Source of the DNA: Armatimonadota bacterium
Lineage (GTDB): Bacteria; Armatimonadota; Zipacnadia; JAUWAU01
Length of the DNA stretch: 56,923 nt
Direction: 5' to 3'
NCBI GenBank assembly: GCA_030601885.1
Contig: JAUWAU010000039.1
Coordinates: 1-56,923 of the forward strand
Made by a program: the position numbers and the translations under genes. Positions 43,922 through 52,865 of the stretch are shown piece after piece. Position 1 is the stretch's first letter; the number at the start of each line of letters is the position of its first letter. The notes beneath the pieces are model-generated. The model saw only the letters and a program-made list of their open reading frames with translations, was not told where the DNA came from and did no database searches.

Positions 43922-43999
43922 CTATGCGAGCTTGTTGACGAGCTCCGCCACCCGCTGCCCCAGGGCGCTGCACTGAGGCGTTGAGCGCTCGTCGGGCGC
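43922..43999 (-). repeat. 78-bp direct repeat, right copy (3' end of the intact flavodoxin gene)
   Basis: It covers the last 25 codons and the stop of the flavodoxin gene and matches 41685-41762 at 76 of 78 positions. Identity ends at the same base as the left copy, so this is one duplicated block. Confidence 0.95.
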
Positions 44000-44395
44000 G
44001 CCTATGGCCACCGGCCCGTAGTGGTCGCCGTCCGCCGTGCCCGGCACGATCATACCGTGAATGAGCATCATCTGCAGGATCCCCATCACGGTCGTTTCGT
44101 TGCCGCCGCCGATGTTGGCCGATGAGGCGAAGGCGCCCCCCACTTTTCCCGTCAGCCGCCCGTGGAACTTCACGCTCTGGTCGAAAAGCTGCTTTATCTC
44201 GGCAGACATCAGGCCATAGTACACCGGCGATCCGACGATGATGCCGTCGGCGTCCAGCAGGTCCTCCGCTTTGGTGTCCTCTACTTTCTTGAGCTCCACA
44301 TCGACGCCATCGATCTTGGCGCCCTCGGCCACGCACCGAGCCATCTTCTCCGTATTGCCTGTGCGGCTGTAGTAGACGATGAGCACTTTCGGCAT
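43922..44395 (-). CDS. flavodoxin-family protein
   Basis: The product has 157 residues. It starts KVLIVYYSRTGNTEKMA, the FMN phosphate loop of flavodoxins. GSPVYYGLMSAEIKQLFDQS and FASSANIGGGNETT follow, as in WrbA-like NAD(P)H:quinone oxidoreductases or short flavodoxins. It carries FMN for electron transfer in the cytoplasm; the partner is unknown. Its 3' end is the site next to which the HD/YwgA cassette sits, and a second copy of that end lies beyond the cassette. Confidence 0.9.
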   Translation of the reverse strand: MPKVLIVYYSRTGNTEKMARCVAEGAKIDGVDVELKKVEDTKAEDLLDADGIIVGSPVYYGLMSAEIKQLFDQSVKFHGRLTGKVGGAFASSANIGGGNETTVMGILQMMLIHGMIVPGTADGDHYGPVAIGAPDERSTPQCSALGQRVAELVNKLA

Positions 44396-44432
44396 TGCTC
44401 CATGCCTCCTATCGGCGTCATGCAGCAGTTCG

Positions 44433-45674
44433 TCATTCGGGCCGCTCTATGGCGATGTCCACCCGCTCGGTCAGCCTCGCCTCGAGGCCCTGCAGCATCG
44501 AGGCGAAGCCGGCAGGGGTCGTGATGCCATCGGTCTCTTGCTCCCACGCGGCCACGAGCCACCATACGATGGGCTTCGTGCCGATCCCCTTGAACAGGAC
44601 CAGATGGTTGAAATCATCTTCGGTCACGCCGGCAAGGTCGGAGGTGCGGTACACGACGCCGAGGCCGAGGTCGTCGTTCAAGTCCGACTGTGCACCCCAT
44701 GTGCCCAGATAGCCCTTGCCGCGGAGTGGACGCAGTTGGCGCCCGGCCGGCAGCTCGGTCTTCGGGAGGCCGGTTGCAGCACGGAAGTCCCTGAGCCCCT
44801 CGACGACCACTCGCTGCTCGGTCCACCGATGGTTGGCCCAGATAGTGAAGCGGGCCGTCACATCGGCCTTCCTGCCGCCGACTCCCGCGGCCCAACGCCG
44901 GTATGCCACCTCGACGATAGCCCGAATGGGCCCGCGAGCCACGATGCGGGCGCTGCGCCCGCACTCCTCGGGCTTGAGCAATTCGCCATCGCGCCAGAGA
45001 GCGAATCCGCCCGCACCCAACGCCTCGCCTATGTGCAGTACGTCCATCCCGGCGTCGCTGAGCTGATGGTAATCGTGCCCGGGTGTGGCGAACGTGCTGA
45101 GCGAGAGCATTGGCTCGACCTTCCCGAAGACATCCACCGCGTTTCGAGCATCCAGATAGAGACGATACGCGATGATATTCGACTCCCAGCCGGGCCCCTC
45201 GTATCGCGGGGAGAGAAAGGCGTGCGTTTGGGGAACGTAGTCGAGCGGTCGCGATGCGTCGCCCGGCTCATAGTACAGGAACACCCGCTTGCTCTCCCTG
45301 GGGCCTAATCCCACCTCGAACGCGATCTCGTCCACCTGACCATCGCCGTCCAGGTCATCGGCCTGAGATGGGACGTCGTTGCCGCCCGACTCCTTCTCGT
45401 GGTCCGACTCGGCCGCCGGGTCAACGACGACGAAGCAGTGGGGGTTGAAGTCCTCTGCCTCCTCCTGGAGATCGCCGACACGGAGCACCACCGGCTCGTC
45501 GGGGCGCTCGCGGGATGTGGTATTTCGCACCGTAACGGCGATGCGCTGACTGTACGTCCAGCCATTCTCGTACCAGTCCCGGGCCTGCTCCCTTGATTCT
45601 TCGGGTTGGGCCTGCGAGAGACACGGCATCACGAAGATGCCAGCGATAGTGGAAAGAATCGTTGCGCGTCGCAT
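44433..45674 (-). CDS. secreted DUF4861-family protein
   Basis: The product has 413 residues. A signal peptide (residues 1-23, ATILSTIAGIFVMPCLSQAQ) is followed by an N-terminal beta domain containing DLDGDGQVDEIAFEVGLGPRE, an EF-hand-like loop that may bind calcium. A large beta-rich domain follows, with PRYEGPGWESNIIAYRLYLD, HDYHQLSDAGMDVLHIG and AGGFALW. These blocks fit DUF4861, whose genes often lie beside uronate-utilisation enzymes. The function is not established. I chose the ATG at 45674 for the signal peptide and the GGGGGA site; the frame is open further upstream. A KduD-like gene follows upstream on the same strand. Confidence 0.75.
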   Translation of the reverse strand: MRRATILSTIAGIFVMPCLSQAQPEESREQARDWYENGWTYSQRIAVTVRNTTSRERPDEPVVLRVGDLQEEAEDFNPHCFVVVDPAAESDHEKESGGNDVPSQADDLDGDGQVDEIAFEVGLGPRESKRVFLYYEPGDASRPLDYVPQTHAFLSPRYEGPGWESNIIAYRLYLDARNAVDVFGKVEPMLSLSTFATPGHDYHQLSDAGMDVLHIGEALGAGGFALWRDGELLKPEECGRSARIVARGPIRAIVEVAYRRWAAGVGGRKADVTARFTIWANHRWTEQRVVVEGLRDFRAATGLPKTELPAGRQLRPLRGKGYLGTWGAQSDLNDDLGLGVVYRTSDLAGVTEDDFNHLVLFKGIGTKPIVWWLVAAWEQETDGITTPAGFASMLQGLEARLTERVDIAIERPE

Positions 45675-45750
45675 CGCTCGGTCCCCCTGCCGCATGGTCG
45701 CGGCTGTGCGGAGTATCAGCATTGGGCACGGTGGCCGTAGCGGCCACCTC

Positions 45751-46515
45751 TCATCCTGCCATCCACCCGCCATCGACGAACAGCAGATGGCCGGTGACAT
45801 AGTCTGATGCCTTCGACGCCAGGAAGACGGCGGCGCCCTTCAGGTCATCCGGATCGCCCCAGCGCTTGACCGCCACCCTGGCCATGATGCGCGCGGAGCG
45901 CTCCTTGTCCTTTTGCAGCGCCTCCGTGACGTCCGTCCGGAAGTATCCCGGGGCGATGGCATTGACGTTGATGCTGTATTTCGCCCACTCCACCGCCAGT
46001 GATTTGGTGAGCTGGCCGATGCCGCCTTTGCTGGCCGTGTAGGCCGCGATCAGGGGCACACCAATGGCGCTGAGCAGCGACGCCGTATTGATGATCTTCC
46101 CCCCGCCTTGCTCGATCATGACCTTGGCGACCGCCTGTGCGCAGAAGAAGGCGCCGCGAATGTTGATCGCCATGATCTCGTCCCACATCTCAGGCGTGTA
46201 TTCCTCCGCGGGCGCCCGGTTGATAAGGCCGGCGTTATTGATGAGGATATCAATGCGGCCGAACTCATCCTTGACCCTCTGTACCATGGCATTGATCTCA
46301 TCGAGGTTCGTCAGATCCGCGGGCACAACCAGTGCCCGGCGGCCCAGGCCGGCGATCTCGGCCGCGACCACGTCCAGCAGCTCCTTGTTGCGGGCCACGA
46401 CGGCCACGTCGGCGCTCGCTTCTGCCAGCCCGAGGGCCATCGCCCGCCCCAGCCCGCGGCTTGCGCCGGTCACGATGGCTGCTTTGCCGTCGAGACGAAA
46501 ATCGTCGAGGATCAC
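45751..46515 (-). CDS. short-chain dehydrogenase/reductase, KduD-like
   Basis: The product has 254 residues. The cofactor motif is TGASRGLG (residues 16-23). NNAG follows, the catalytic Ser lies in TASLLSAIG, and Tyr and Lys stand in AAYTASKGG. The length and blocks such as GLINRAPAEEYTPEMWDEI and NAIAPGYFRTDVTEAL fit the 2-deoxy-D-gluconate 3-dehydrogenase (KduD) group, which acts late in pectin-derived uronate breakdown. Other SDR substrates are possible. I chose the GTG at 46515 because GGAGG lies seven bases upstream; the ATG at 46638 lacks a ribosome site. Confidence 0.85.
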   Translation of the reverse strand: MILDDFRLDGKAAIVTGASRGLGRAMALGLAEASADVAVVARNKELLDVVAAEIAGLGRRALVVPADLTNLDEINAMVQRVKDEFGRIDILINNAGLINRAPAEEYTPEMWDEIMAINIRGAFFCAQAVAKVMIEQGGGKIINTASLLSAIGVPLIAAYTASKGGIGQLTKSLAVEWAKYSINVNAIAPGYFRTDVTEALQKDKERSARIMARVAVKRWGDPDDLKGAAVFLASKASDYVTGHLLFVDGGWMAG

Positions 46516-46703
46516 TATGCTGCCTCCTTTACGACAGAAGCAAATCCTCGTGTGCCACGGCTGGCTCGTCCCCGTCTGACTCGTGCTACGTAGCGAGCTA
46601 CTTCGCAGAGTAGCAAGCGGGACCCCGTACGGGCTCAACCCGTGCGCCCCATCGCCGGCCGCCAGGCGCGCAGGCGACCTGGATCACACCGACAGTGCTT
46701 GGG

Positions 46704-48116
46704 TCAGCCTACGATGCGCTTGCGCCACTGCTTGGCGAGAGCATCCAGTTGGCGCAACTGCTCAGCGCTGAGATGCGGCTCGGGCGGCGGCTCGCCAAGT
46801 ATCTGCTCCACGCGCTCCCGGGCCTTCTCTTCGAGGCTCTGCGCTCCTTGCCCACGCCACACCTCATGTGCCTGACGGCTGAAGAGCTCGGGGAAATGCA
46901 GCTCGTCGCGGTAGTGCGCCAGCGTGTGCTCGTGCGCCAGGAACCCGGACTCGAATCCCAACTCTTTGATGGCCTCCACCGCCATCGTCTCCGCGTCTAC
47001 CCCGATCCCCCGCGTGGCGCGGCGTATCAGCCCGGCGATCTCGTTGTCAATCACCGCCTCTTCCAGGCACATGGACAGTGTGCCCTCGAGGTTTCCCACC
47101 CCCCAGATGATGCTCGCGCCGTGCAGGGCGTCCATGATGCCGGTGAGCGTCTTCTCGTGCGCCGCTTGTGAATCCGCCATCTTCGCTTCCGTGCTCATCC
47201 ACGAGGCGCTCGGCAGACCGTGGAAGGCCGCGATCTCGGCCCCGGCCGCGTGCATCAGAGCGTTCTCGGGCGCGCCGGTGAGGGCGACGCAGAACTTCAT
47301 GTCGAAGGGGTGCATGAAGCCCAGGTTGAAGACGCACGGCCTGCCGGGCTCCAGCACTTGGGCGATCACGATACCGCTGAGCGCCTCCGCGTTCGCCGTC
47401 ACGAGGGCTCCGGCGAGCGTGATGGGCGCGGTGGCGCCCGCGGTTGGCTCCGAATTGATCATCATGGGTATGCCGTGGCCGGAGGTGACCACGAACAGCT
47501 CAAGGGCGGTCTCCGACCACGACAGCGGGCTGACGGCAGTATAGCCCAGGCTGAATATGGGCCGCTCCCGCAGCAGCGTCCCGTCCAGCAGCACCTCCGC
47601 CATCTCGATGATGGCCTGGATGCCCATGGGCGTGTAGACACAGGGGCGCAGATGCTTCCCAGACGTGTGCTCGGCCATGATGCGAAAGCCCATGAAGTCG
47701 CGAGTCGGCGGCGGCAGGTCGGCCATACTGGGCCCGACGATGGCGTGGACGTTGTCGAGAGTGTTGACGACGCGGCAGATATCGACGAAGTCGTCGGAGA
47801 CCAGCTCGCGCCGGTCTCTGCCACGTACGAAATGCATTGCATTGCCGGTCCAGAACACGCTCGGCCCGCGTGCCTCGAGCACCGTCTCACGGCCCTGTGG
47901 ATCGCAGAGCTTGATCTGCCTCGGGCACTGCTCCAGACACTGCTGCACCAACGCTGCCGGCATCTTCACGGTGCCTGTTGCCACGTCGGCGTCCGCTCCC
48001 GCCTCGCCCAGCCGTTTCACGACCTCCTCATGGTGCAGGCGCACGCCGACGGCAGAGAGCACGTCGAGGCTGGCGGCGTTGATCTCCCGAATCCTGTCCT
48101 CACTCAGAATTGCCAC
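46704..48116 (-). CDS. trimethylamine methyltransferase (MttB) family protein, non-pyrrolysine type
   Basis: The product has 470 residues. The central and C-terminal blocks (GPSMADLPPPTRDF, CVYTPMGIQAIIEMAEVL, INSEPTAGATAPITLAGAL, GVGNLEGTLSMCLEEAVID) fit the MttB superfamily. There is no in-frame TAG, so it is not a pyrrolysine enzyme but resembles the MtgB-type members that demethylate quaternary amines such as glycine betaine and pass the methyl group to a corrinoid protein. No corrinoid protein is seen in this window. I chose the GTG at 48116, with GAGGTG eight bases upstream. A ferredoxin gene is divergent. Confidence 0.8.
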   Translation of the reverse strand: MAILSEDRIREINAASLDVLSAVGVRLHHEEVVKRLGEAGADADVATGTVKMPAALVQQCLEQCPRQIKLCDPQGRETVLEARGPSVFWTGNAMHFVRGRDRRELVSDDFVDICRVVNTLDNVHAIVGPSMADLPPPTRDFMGFRIMAEHTSGKHLRPCVYTPMGIQAIIEMAEVLLDGTLLRERPIFSLGYTAVSPLSWSETALELFVVTSGHGIPMMINSEPTAGATAPITLAGALVTANAEALSGIVIAQVLEPGRPCVFNLGFMHPFDMKFCVALTGAPENALMHAAGAEIAAFHGLPSASWMSTEAKMADSQAAHEKTLTGIMDALHGASIIWGVGNLEGTLSMCLEEAVIDNEIAGLIRRATRGIGVDAETMAVEAIKELGFESGFLAHEHTLAHYRDELHFPELFSRQAHEVWRGQGAQSLEEKARERVEQILGEPPPEPHLSAEQLRQLDALAKQWRKRIVG

Positions 48117-48478
48117 GAACGTGTACACCTCATTTCAACCCGAAGATGCCGACTCGCGGGCGTGGAGGGCGAACCCAGATTTGGCCCACCGACGGGCGAT
48201 TCCCTTCTTTTCGTGCTCGCCGTTGCCAGACATAAGGGCCCGTCCCCGGATGCCGTTGCTGCACTGTGTATGGGCCCTGCGGAGCCTTTTTTCCCCTCCG
48301 CGAATGTTAGGCGGACGACATCCCGCTGGGGAACCGGCGGAAGCGCGGCGACGTTCTGCACACATTGACCGCCTCGGCAGCGGGATGTGCGGAGGAAGAG
48401 GCAGCGTCGGGCCCGAAATACGGTCGCGGCGTTGACGCACAGATCAGATCTATCAAACCTAAGGAGGCAGCGCGCACG
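48117..48478. other. 362-bp divergent intergenic region between the MttB-like gene and ferredoxin
   Basis: No gene is seen. A TTGACG near 48432 is not followed by a well-spaced -10 box. AAGGAGG precedes the ferredoxin ATG. I find nothing else. Confidence 0.4.
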
Positions 48479-48670
48479 ATGAAAGTGCCCTGGGTTGATC
48501 GCGACGAATGCACCGGTTGTGAGCAGTGTGTGGAGATCGCCGCCAACACCTTCGAGCTGGACGATGACGACATCGCCGTCGTCAAGAACCCACAGGGCGA
48601 TCCGGAGGACGTGATTCAGGAAGCCATCGACGACTGCCCGGCGGAATGCATTCACTGGAAGGAAGAGTAG
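48479..48670 (+). CDS. small 4Fe-4S ferredoxin
   Basis: The product has 63 residues. It starts MKVPWVDRDECTGCEQCVEI with the CxxCxxC cluster motif at C12, C15 and C18, and a distal DCPAEC supplies the fourth ligand. A single [4Fe-4S] cluster (or a labile [3Fe-4S]) is expected; the many Asp and Glu residues make it acidic. It transfers electrons in the cytoplasm. I chose the ATG at 48479, preceded by AAGGAGG at somewhat wide spacing. It is divergent from the MttB-like gene. Confidence 0.9.
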   Translation: MKVPWVDRDECTGCEQCVEIAANTFELDDDDIAVVKNPQGDPEDVIQEAIDDCPAECIHWKEE

Positions 48671-48683
48671 CGCCGCGAGAAAC

Positions 48684-48712
48684 GTAGGGGCGACTCGGCG
48701 AGTCGCCCCTAC
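48684..48712. terminator. perfect 13-bp palindrome between convergent genes
   Basis: The arms GTAGGGGCGACTC and GAGTCGCCCCTAC pair fully around a GGC loop. It lies between the convergent ferredoxin and carboxypeptidase genes, so it can end both transcripts. GTAGGGGCG palindromes are commonly dispersed repeats in uncultured genomes. No T tract is present. Confidence 0.6.
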
Positions 48713-48747
48713 TGAGAATCGCCGAGCTCGCGCTTGCGGCCCGTGGA

Positions 48748-49866
48748 TCACCGCAGCAGTCGCTCGGCGCTGACGCGAATGGCGATCTCCGTGAGCCGGC
48801 GCTGCTCGAGCGGTGGCGTCGCCACGTTGTTGTTCTGCACCTCGGATGTCAGCTTCGACAGCCGCCGGTAGATGTGCCCCCAGCGCTGAACGAAATACTC
48901 GCGTTGCTGCCCCTTGTAGCTGAGCGGCCTCGGCTCTGGCCGGGGATGGCCACCGGCAGTTGCCCATGCGGCCACGATCTCCTCCGCCCACGCCGCATTG
49001 CTCTCGCGGATCTCCGGCGGTAGCTCGTCCTGGAGGACCGGCAGAATGACCATGCAGTTGCTCGGCGAGTTCACGAACTCCGTCTGATGCAGGTCGAGCA
49101 ACTGGTCGTACTCATGTCGATCCAGCAGCATGTGGATCAGCCGGAAGAAGGACGACTCCCAGGATCGGTTCGGCTCAACGTACTCGTGCTCGTTTATCTG
49201 CTCGTACACGATGCCAATGCGCTTCGGGTGGTCCTCCCGTGTGCTCCACCTATCCACTCGCTTGAACGCCTCGCCCGTCTCGGCGTCGATGCCTCGCATC
49301 CACTTCCAGAACTCCTCGTTGCTCCACTTGGTCCCGTCCCAGTAGCGTTCCGGCGACCGGGAGCGCCCGTCCGGATTCCCATCCGCGATGAAGCTCAGGA
49401 GCGTCTTGCTCAGCAGGGCGTCAACGGCAAGCTGCGTCGGGTTGCCGTCGAGGCCGCGGCGTTCGAGGAGCTGATTCATCACGTTCATACACGCAGCGGT
49501 GGGCGCGGGCTCGTGGGCGTGCGGCTGGGAGAAGATGTGCTTCTTCTTTTCGGCATCCGGCACGGACTTGTCGGAGATGGTCACGGCGTACGCTTTCAGG
49601 CCGCAGTACTGCTGCACGTGGTCCACGTGAACCAGTGCGGGATAGCGCTCCTGCCATTCGAGTATCTTCGGTTCCACTTCGTCCGGCATGACGAGCCAGG
49701 ATTGCATGAATGATTCACTCCTGCGGGTGGCATCGGGCCGGCGGCTTCGACCGCCCACTCGCCCGGCTTGTCCCTCAGCATCGACGGCCGCCATTGCCAG
49801 CGCCACGCCGCCGAAGGCCGATGCGCCATGGAGGAAGCCCCGCCGCGTGAGCTTTACTCGCCCCAT
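48748..49866 (-). CDS. Tat-exported M14-like zinc carboxypeptidase
   Basis: The product has 372 residues. A twin-arginine signal (KLTRRGFLHGASAFGG, then AMAAVDAEGQ) predicts Tat export. Zinc ligands are visible as HAHE (H116 and E119), and a later LDLHQTE supplies the third His. NPDGRSRSPERYW matches the substrate-binding NPDG and Arg block of M14 peptidases. It probably cleaves C-terminal residues from peptides in the periplasm. The preferred ATG at 49866 has GAGG seven bases upstream. It lies 32 bp after the CCA-adding enzyme gene. Confidence 0.8.
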   Translation of the reverse strand: MGRVKLTRRGFLHGASAFGGVALAMAAVDAEGQAGRVGGRSRRPDATRRSESFMQSWLVMPDEVEPKILEWQERYPALVHVDHVQQYCGLKAYAVTISDKSVPDAEKKKHIFSQPHAHEPAPTAACMNVMNQLLERRGLDGNPTQLAVDALLSKTLLSFIADGNPDGRSRSPERYWDGTKWSNEEFWKWMRGIDAETGEAFKRVDRWSTREDHPKRIGIVYEQINEHEYVEPNRSWESSFFRLIHMLLDRHEYDQLLDLHQTEFVNSPSNCMVILPVLQDELPPEIRESNAAWAEEIVAAWATAGGHPRPEPRPLSYKGQQREYFVQRWGHIYRRLSKLTSEVQNNNVATPPLEQRRLTEIAIRVSAERLLR

Positions 49867-49898
49867 GTTCTCGCCTCTGGCCATGACTGTCGCGATCA

Positions 49899-51386
49899 CT
49901 AAGCGCTGCCCGACTTGTCTTGGCGCTGGCGGCGCAGTCTGTCTCTGACGAAGGCCAGTGCCTCGTCTCTCGTCCGCACCTGGTCTGCCATGTGCGCATC
50001 CTGGAGCGCGTCCAGCATCTCACCAAGCTCCGGCCCGGGGCTGAGGCTGAACTCGTCCAGCAAATCGCGGCCGGTGAGCAAGCGTGGCAGCTTTTGCTTT
50101 GGGACGTACTCGTCGAAGTAGAAATCCAGGAGCCGGCGCACCAGCTCCGTCATGGCTGCTTCCCAGTCGGCAGCGACCCCGGGCCCGCGCATGGCCTTGC
50201 CGTGCGCCAGGGCGAGCAGCAGAAGCCCGATGCTGTGATGCCCGGTGGTGCGGAAATAGCGCGCCATGGCTCGACGCCGCAGCTCGCCGCGCCCGGCGGC
50301 GTCCAAGAGCCCCATGGGACGCCGATGATGCTGCACGAGGCCGATGAGGCAGTGCCGATCTCGACGACTCAGTCGCAGGCGGTCAGCGATATGGCCCGCC
50401 ATCTGCGCGCCTGCCGCCGAGTGCCCGGCGAAAGTGACGCGCCCGGCATCGTCTTCACCCTTGACCACCGGCTTGGCCACGTCGTGCAGCAGCGCCGCGA
50501 GCTTCAGCACCGGGACTATCGAGCTGCTGGCGAGGTAACTGGCCATCTCGCGCGCGTGGCCGGGGAAGTAGCGATTCGGATGCTGAAGAATCGTCTCGAC
50601 TTGCTCGAAAGCTGCCAGTGAGTGGTCCCACACGTCCAGGTGGTGGCGCTCGTCTTGAGCCACGCCCTTCGTCTCGGCCATTTCCGGGAGCATCACCGAC
50701 AACACGCCGAGCTCGTCCATCTGGCGCACCAGCGGCGCAGCCTGCGATGCGGCGAGCATCTTGAACAGCTCTGTGTGCACCCGCTCAGGCGCCTCGTCGC
50801 CGAGTTCCTGCGCCGAGCGCCTGATGAGCGCCGTGGTGCGCTCTTCGATGGAGAAGCCCAGCTCCGCCGCGAAACGAAACGCGCGTACCATCCGCACCGG
50901 ATCGTCACGCATGGCCCTATCAGAGGCCGCCCGGACGAGCCGCGCTTGGATATCCTCGAGGCCGTGGAGGGGATCAACGATCACCTTGGCGTCACTATCC
51001 GAGACGCGGAGTCCATACGCAACCGCGTTGAGCGTGAAATCGCGTTGGAGAAGATCCTCGGCGATGGGCTCGCCCCGAGGGTCGGCGAAATCGTAGATGT
51101 GCTTCTTGACGACCACCCGCGCGGTCTCGTGTTCTTCGTGCAGCAGCACGTACGTCCCGCGGACCTGCCCCGAGAACTCGCGACCGAAATCCGCGGCGCC
51201 CTTCACGACAAAATCGACGTCGGCGCACTGACGATGCAGGATCACATCGCGAACGAACCCGCCGACCACGTACACGTCCACGCGGCGCGCCGCTGCCAGG
51301 TCAACGACCGCCACGATCCGACTATCCTGGTGCAGTGCCTGTCTCACGGCCTCGGCTATCGCAGATCGATCCATGCTTGCATCCAT
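49899..51386 (-). CDS. CCA-adding enzyme/poly(A) polymerase family nucleotidyltransferase with HD domain
   Basis: The product has 495 residues. The class II nucleotidyltransferase head shows VGGFVRD (41-47) and DVD (56-58), then RDFTLNAVAYGL and the RAxRFAAELGF basic block. An HD phosphohydrolase domain follows near residue 280 (LKLAALLHDVAKP, with HSAAGAQMAGHIADRL). It matures tRNA 3' ends or adds A tails in the cytoplasm. I chose the ATG at 51386, preceded by GGAGA; the longer frame to 51554 is unlike the family. Confidence 0.9.
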   Translation of the reverse strand: MDASMDRSAIAEAVRQALHQDSRIVAVVDLAAARRVDVYVVGGFVRDVILHRQCADVDFVVKGAADFGREFSGQVRGTYVLLHEEHETARVVVKKHIYDFADPRGEPIAEDLLQRDFTLNAVAYGLRVSDSDAKVIVDPLHGLEDIQARLVRAASDRAMRDDPVRMVRAFRFAAELGFSIEERTTALIRRSAQELGDEAPERVHTELFKMLAASQAAPLVRQMDELGVLSVMLPEMAETKGVAQDERHHLDVWDHSLAAFEQVETILQHPNRYFPGHAREMASYLASSSIVPVLKLAALLHDVAKPVVKGEDDAGRVTFAGHSAAGAQMAGHIADRLRLSRRDRHCLIGLVQHHRRPMGLLDAAGRGELRRRAMARYFRTTGHHSIGLLLLALAHGKAMRGPGVAADWEAAMTELVRRLLDFYFDEYVPKQKLPRLLTGRDLLDEFSLSPGPELGEMLDALQDAHMADQVRTRDEALAFVRDRLRRQRQDKSGSA

Positions 51387-51468
51387 GTCACGTCTCCGCA
51401 AGCCCAAGTGCTGAATGAGGGCCACTCCCCTGTGGAGACCCCCAAAGCGCCTTCCGACGCGGACGAAT

Positions 51469-52611
51469 TCACACCGTCGGCACGTCCACCCAGGATCCCC
51501 GCTCGGACGATTCCATTGCCGTGTGCATGATGGCCTGCACCGCGGCGCCATCAAGGAGATCAGGCTCGCATGGAGTGTCGTTGGAGATGTGCGTCAGGAA
51601 GCTGTGCAGGCAGGCGATGTGCAAGCGGATCCAGCCGACGGGGAGCTTCGGCGACGGCAAGGCGGCCGGCTCGGGATACCGCTGAACACAGGCGATGCGT
51701 TTGAAGCCGCTGCTGCCCCCGAGATCGCCGCTCGGATCGCCTTCGTCGAACGCCCACAGATAGTTCGGCTGCGTAAGGTTGAACTTGAGCGCGCCGCGGC
51801 GGCCATAGATGGCGAACTTCAGCTCGTCGTCCGCGCCTGTGGCGAATCGGGAGGCCTCGAGGATGCCGAGACCGCCGGACTTCATTCGTGCGCGCATGCA
51901 GATATAGTCGTCAACCTCGACCGGCACCCGCTCCAATGCGCCCGCCGCGACCGGGCGCTCGCGGATGAACGTCTCGGCCGTGGCGTTGACCGCCCCGAAG
52001 TCGCCCAGCAGATGGCGCGTCAGATCGATGATGTGCGAACCCAAGTCGCCGAGGGCGCCGGCACCGGCGCGCGCTCTGTCCAGCCGCCAGCTCATCGGCC
52101 GCTCCGGATCGGCGTACCCGCAGTGAAGGTAGGCGACGTGAAAGTGGTACAGCTCGCCGAGAAAGCCGTCTTCGATGAGCTGCCGGGCGCGCAGCACGGC
52201 CGGGCAGAAGCGCACGTGGAACGTCATCTGGTGCTTGGTTGTGGCTTTGCGCGCCGCGGCGGCGATCGCGCGGGCCTCGTCCAGGCTGAGGCACAGCGGC
52301 TTGTCGCAGTAGACGTGCTTACCGGCGGCAAGGGCCTCGAGCACGACGGGCCGGTGCAGGTCGTTCGGCGCGCATACGTTGATGACGTGAATGTCGTCCC
52401 GGGCAAGCAGCTCGCGATAGTCTGTTACGGCCACTTCGAAGCCGACCTGCTCGGCGGCCTTCGCCGCCGTCTGCGGCGCGGACGTACAGACGCCGACGAG
52501 CCTGGTGGGCAACGGAGGCGGATCGTAGAAGAGCGACATGCTGTTGTAGGCATGCGCATGAACTTTGCCGATGAAGCCGAAGCCGACGATGCCGATGCCG
52601 AGTTCTTCCAT
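51469..52611 (-). CDS. Gfo/Idh/MocA-family oxidoreductase
   Basis: The product has 380 residues. The Rossmann start is IGIVGFGFIGKVHAHAY, and the catalytic-region motif YCDKPLCLSLDEA carries the conserved Lys. The C-terminal domain includes LYHFHVAYLHCGY and GALGDLGSHIIDLTRHLLGD, with the expected His. Such enzymes oxidise or epimerise sugars with NAD(P). The start at 52611 has AAGGAGG five bases upstream; the frame is open to 52674. It fits the sugar-utilisation theme. Confidence 0.9.
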   Translation of the reverse strand: MEELGIGIVGFGFIGKVHAHAYNSMSLFYDPPPLPTRLVGVCTSAPQTAAKAAEQVGFEVAVTDYRELLARDDIHVINVCAPNDLHRPVVLEALAAGKHVYCDKPLCLSLDEARAIAAAARKATTKHQMTFHVRFCPAVLRARQLIEDGFLGELYHFHVAYLHCGYADPERPMSWRLDRARAGAGALGDLGSHIIDLTRHLLGDFGAVNATAETFIRERPVAAGALERVPVEVDDYICMRARMKSGGLGILEASRFATGADDELKFAIYGRRGALKFNLTQPNYLWAFDEGDPSGDLGGSSGFKRIACVQRYPEPAALPSPKLPVGWIRLHIACLHSFLTHISNDTPCEPDLLDGAAVQAIMHTAMESSERGSWVDVPTV

Positions 52612-52865
52612 GCCCGCCTCCTTATTGGTGTCACCGTGAGCGAACGCGAAGGGCCTCGTTTTTGCGGGCCCCACCCCTGCCGAGATTCTTCGCGAGGCTC
52701 AGAATGACGACGGCGGCGGCAGCGACGCCGTACGGGACGTCACGGCCTGTGCGTGCTTCACGCCGTATTGCTCGGCGAGCTCAGCCTCCGCCTGCCAGAG
52801 CCTCTCGCCTCCGGCCCGGTTCGGCCCGCCACAGCTCGCCGATGTACCACTGTGGGGCGCACGGA

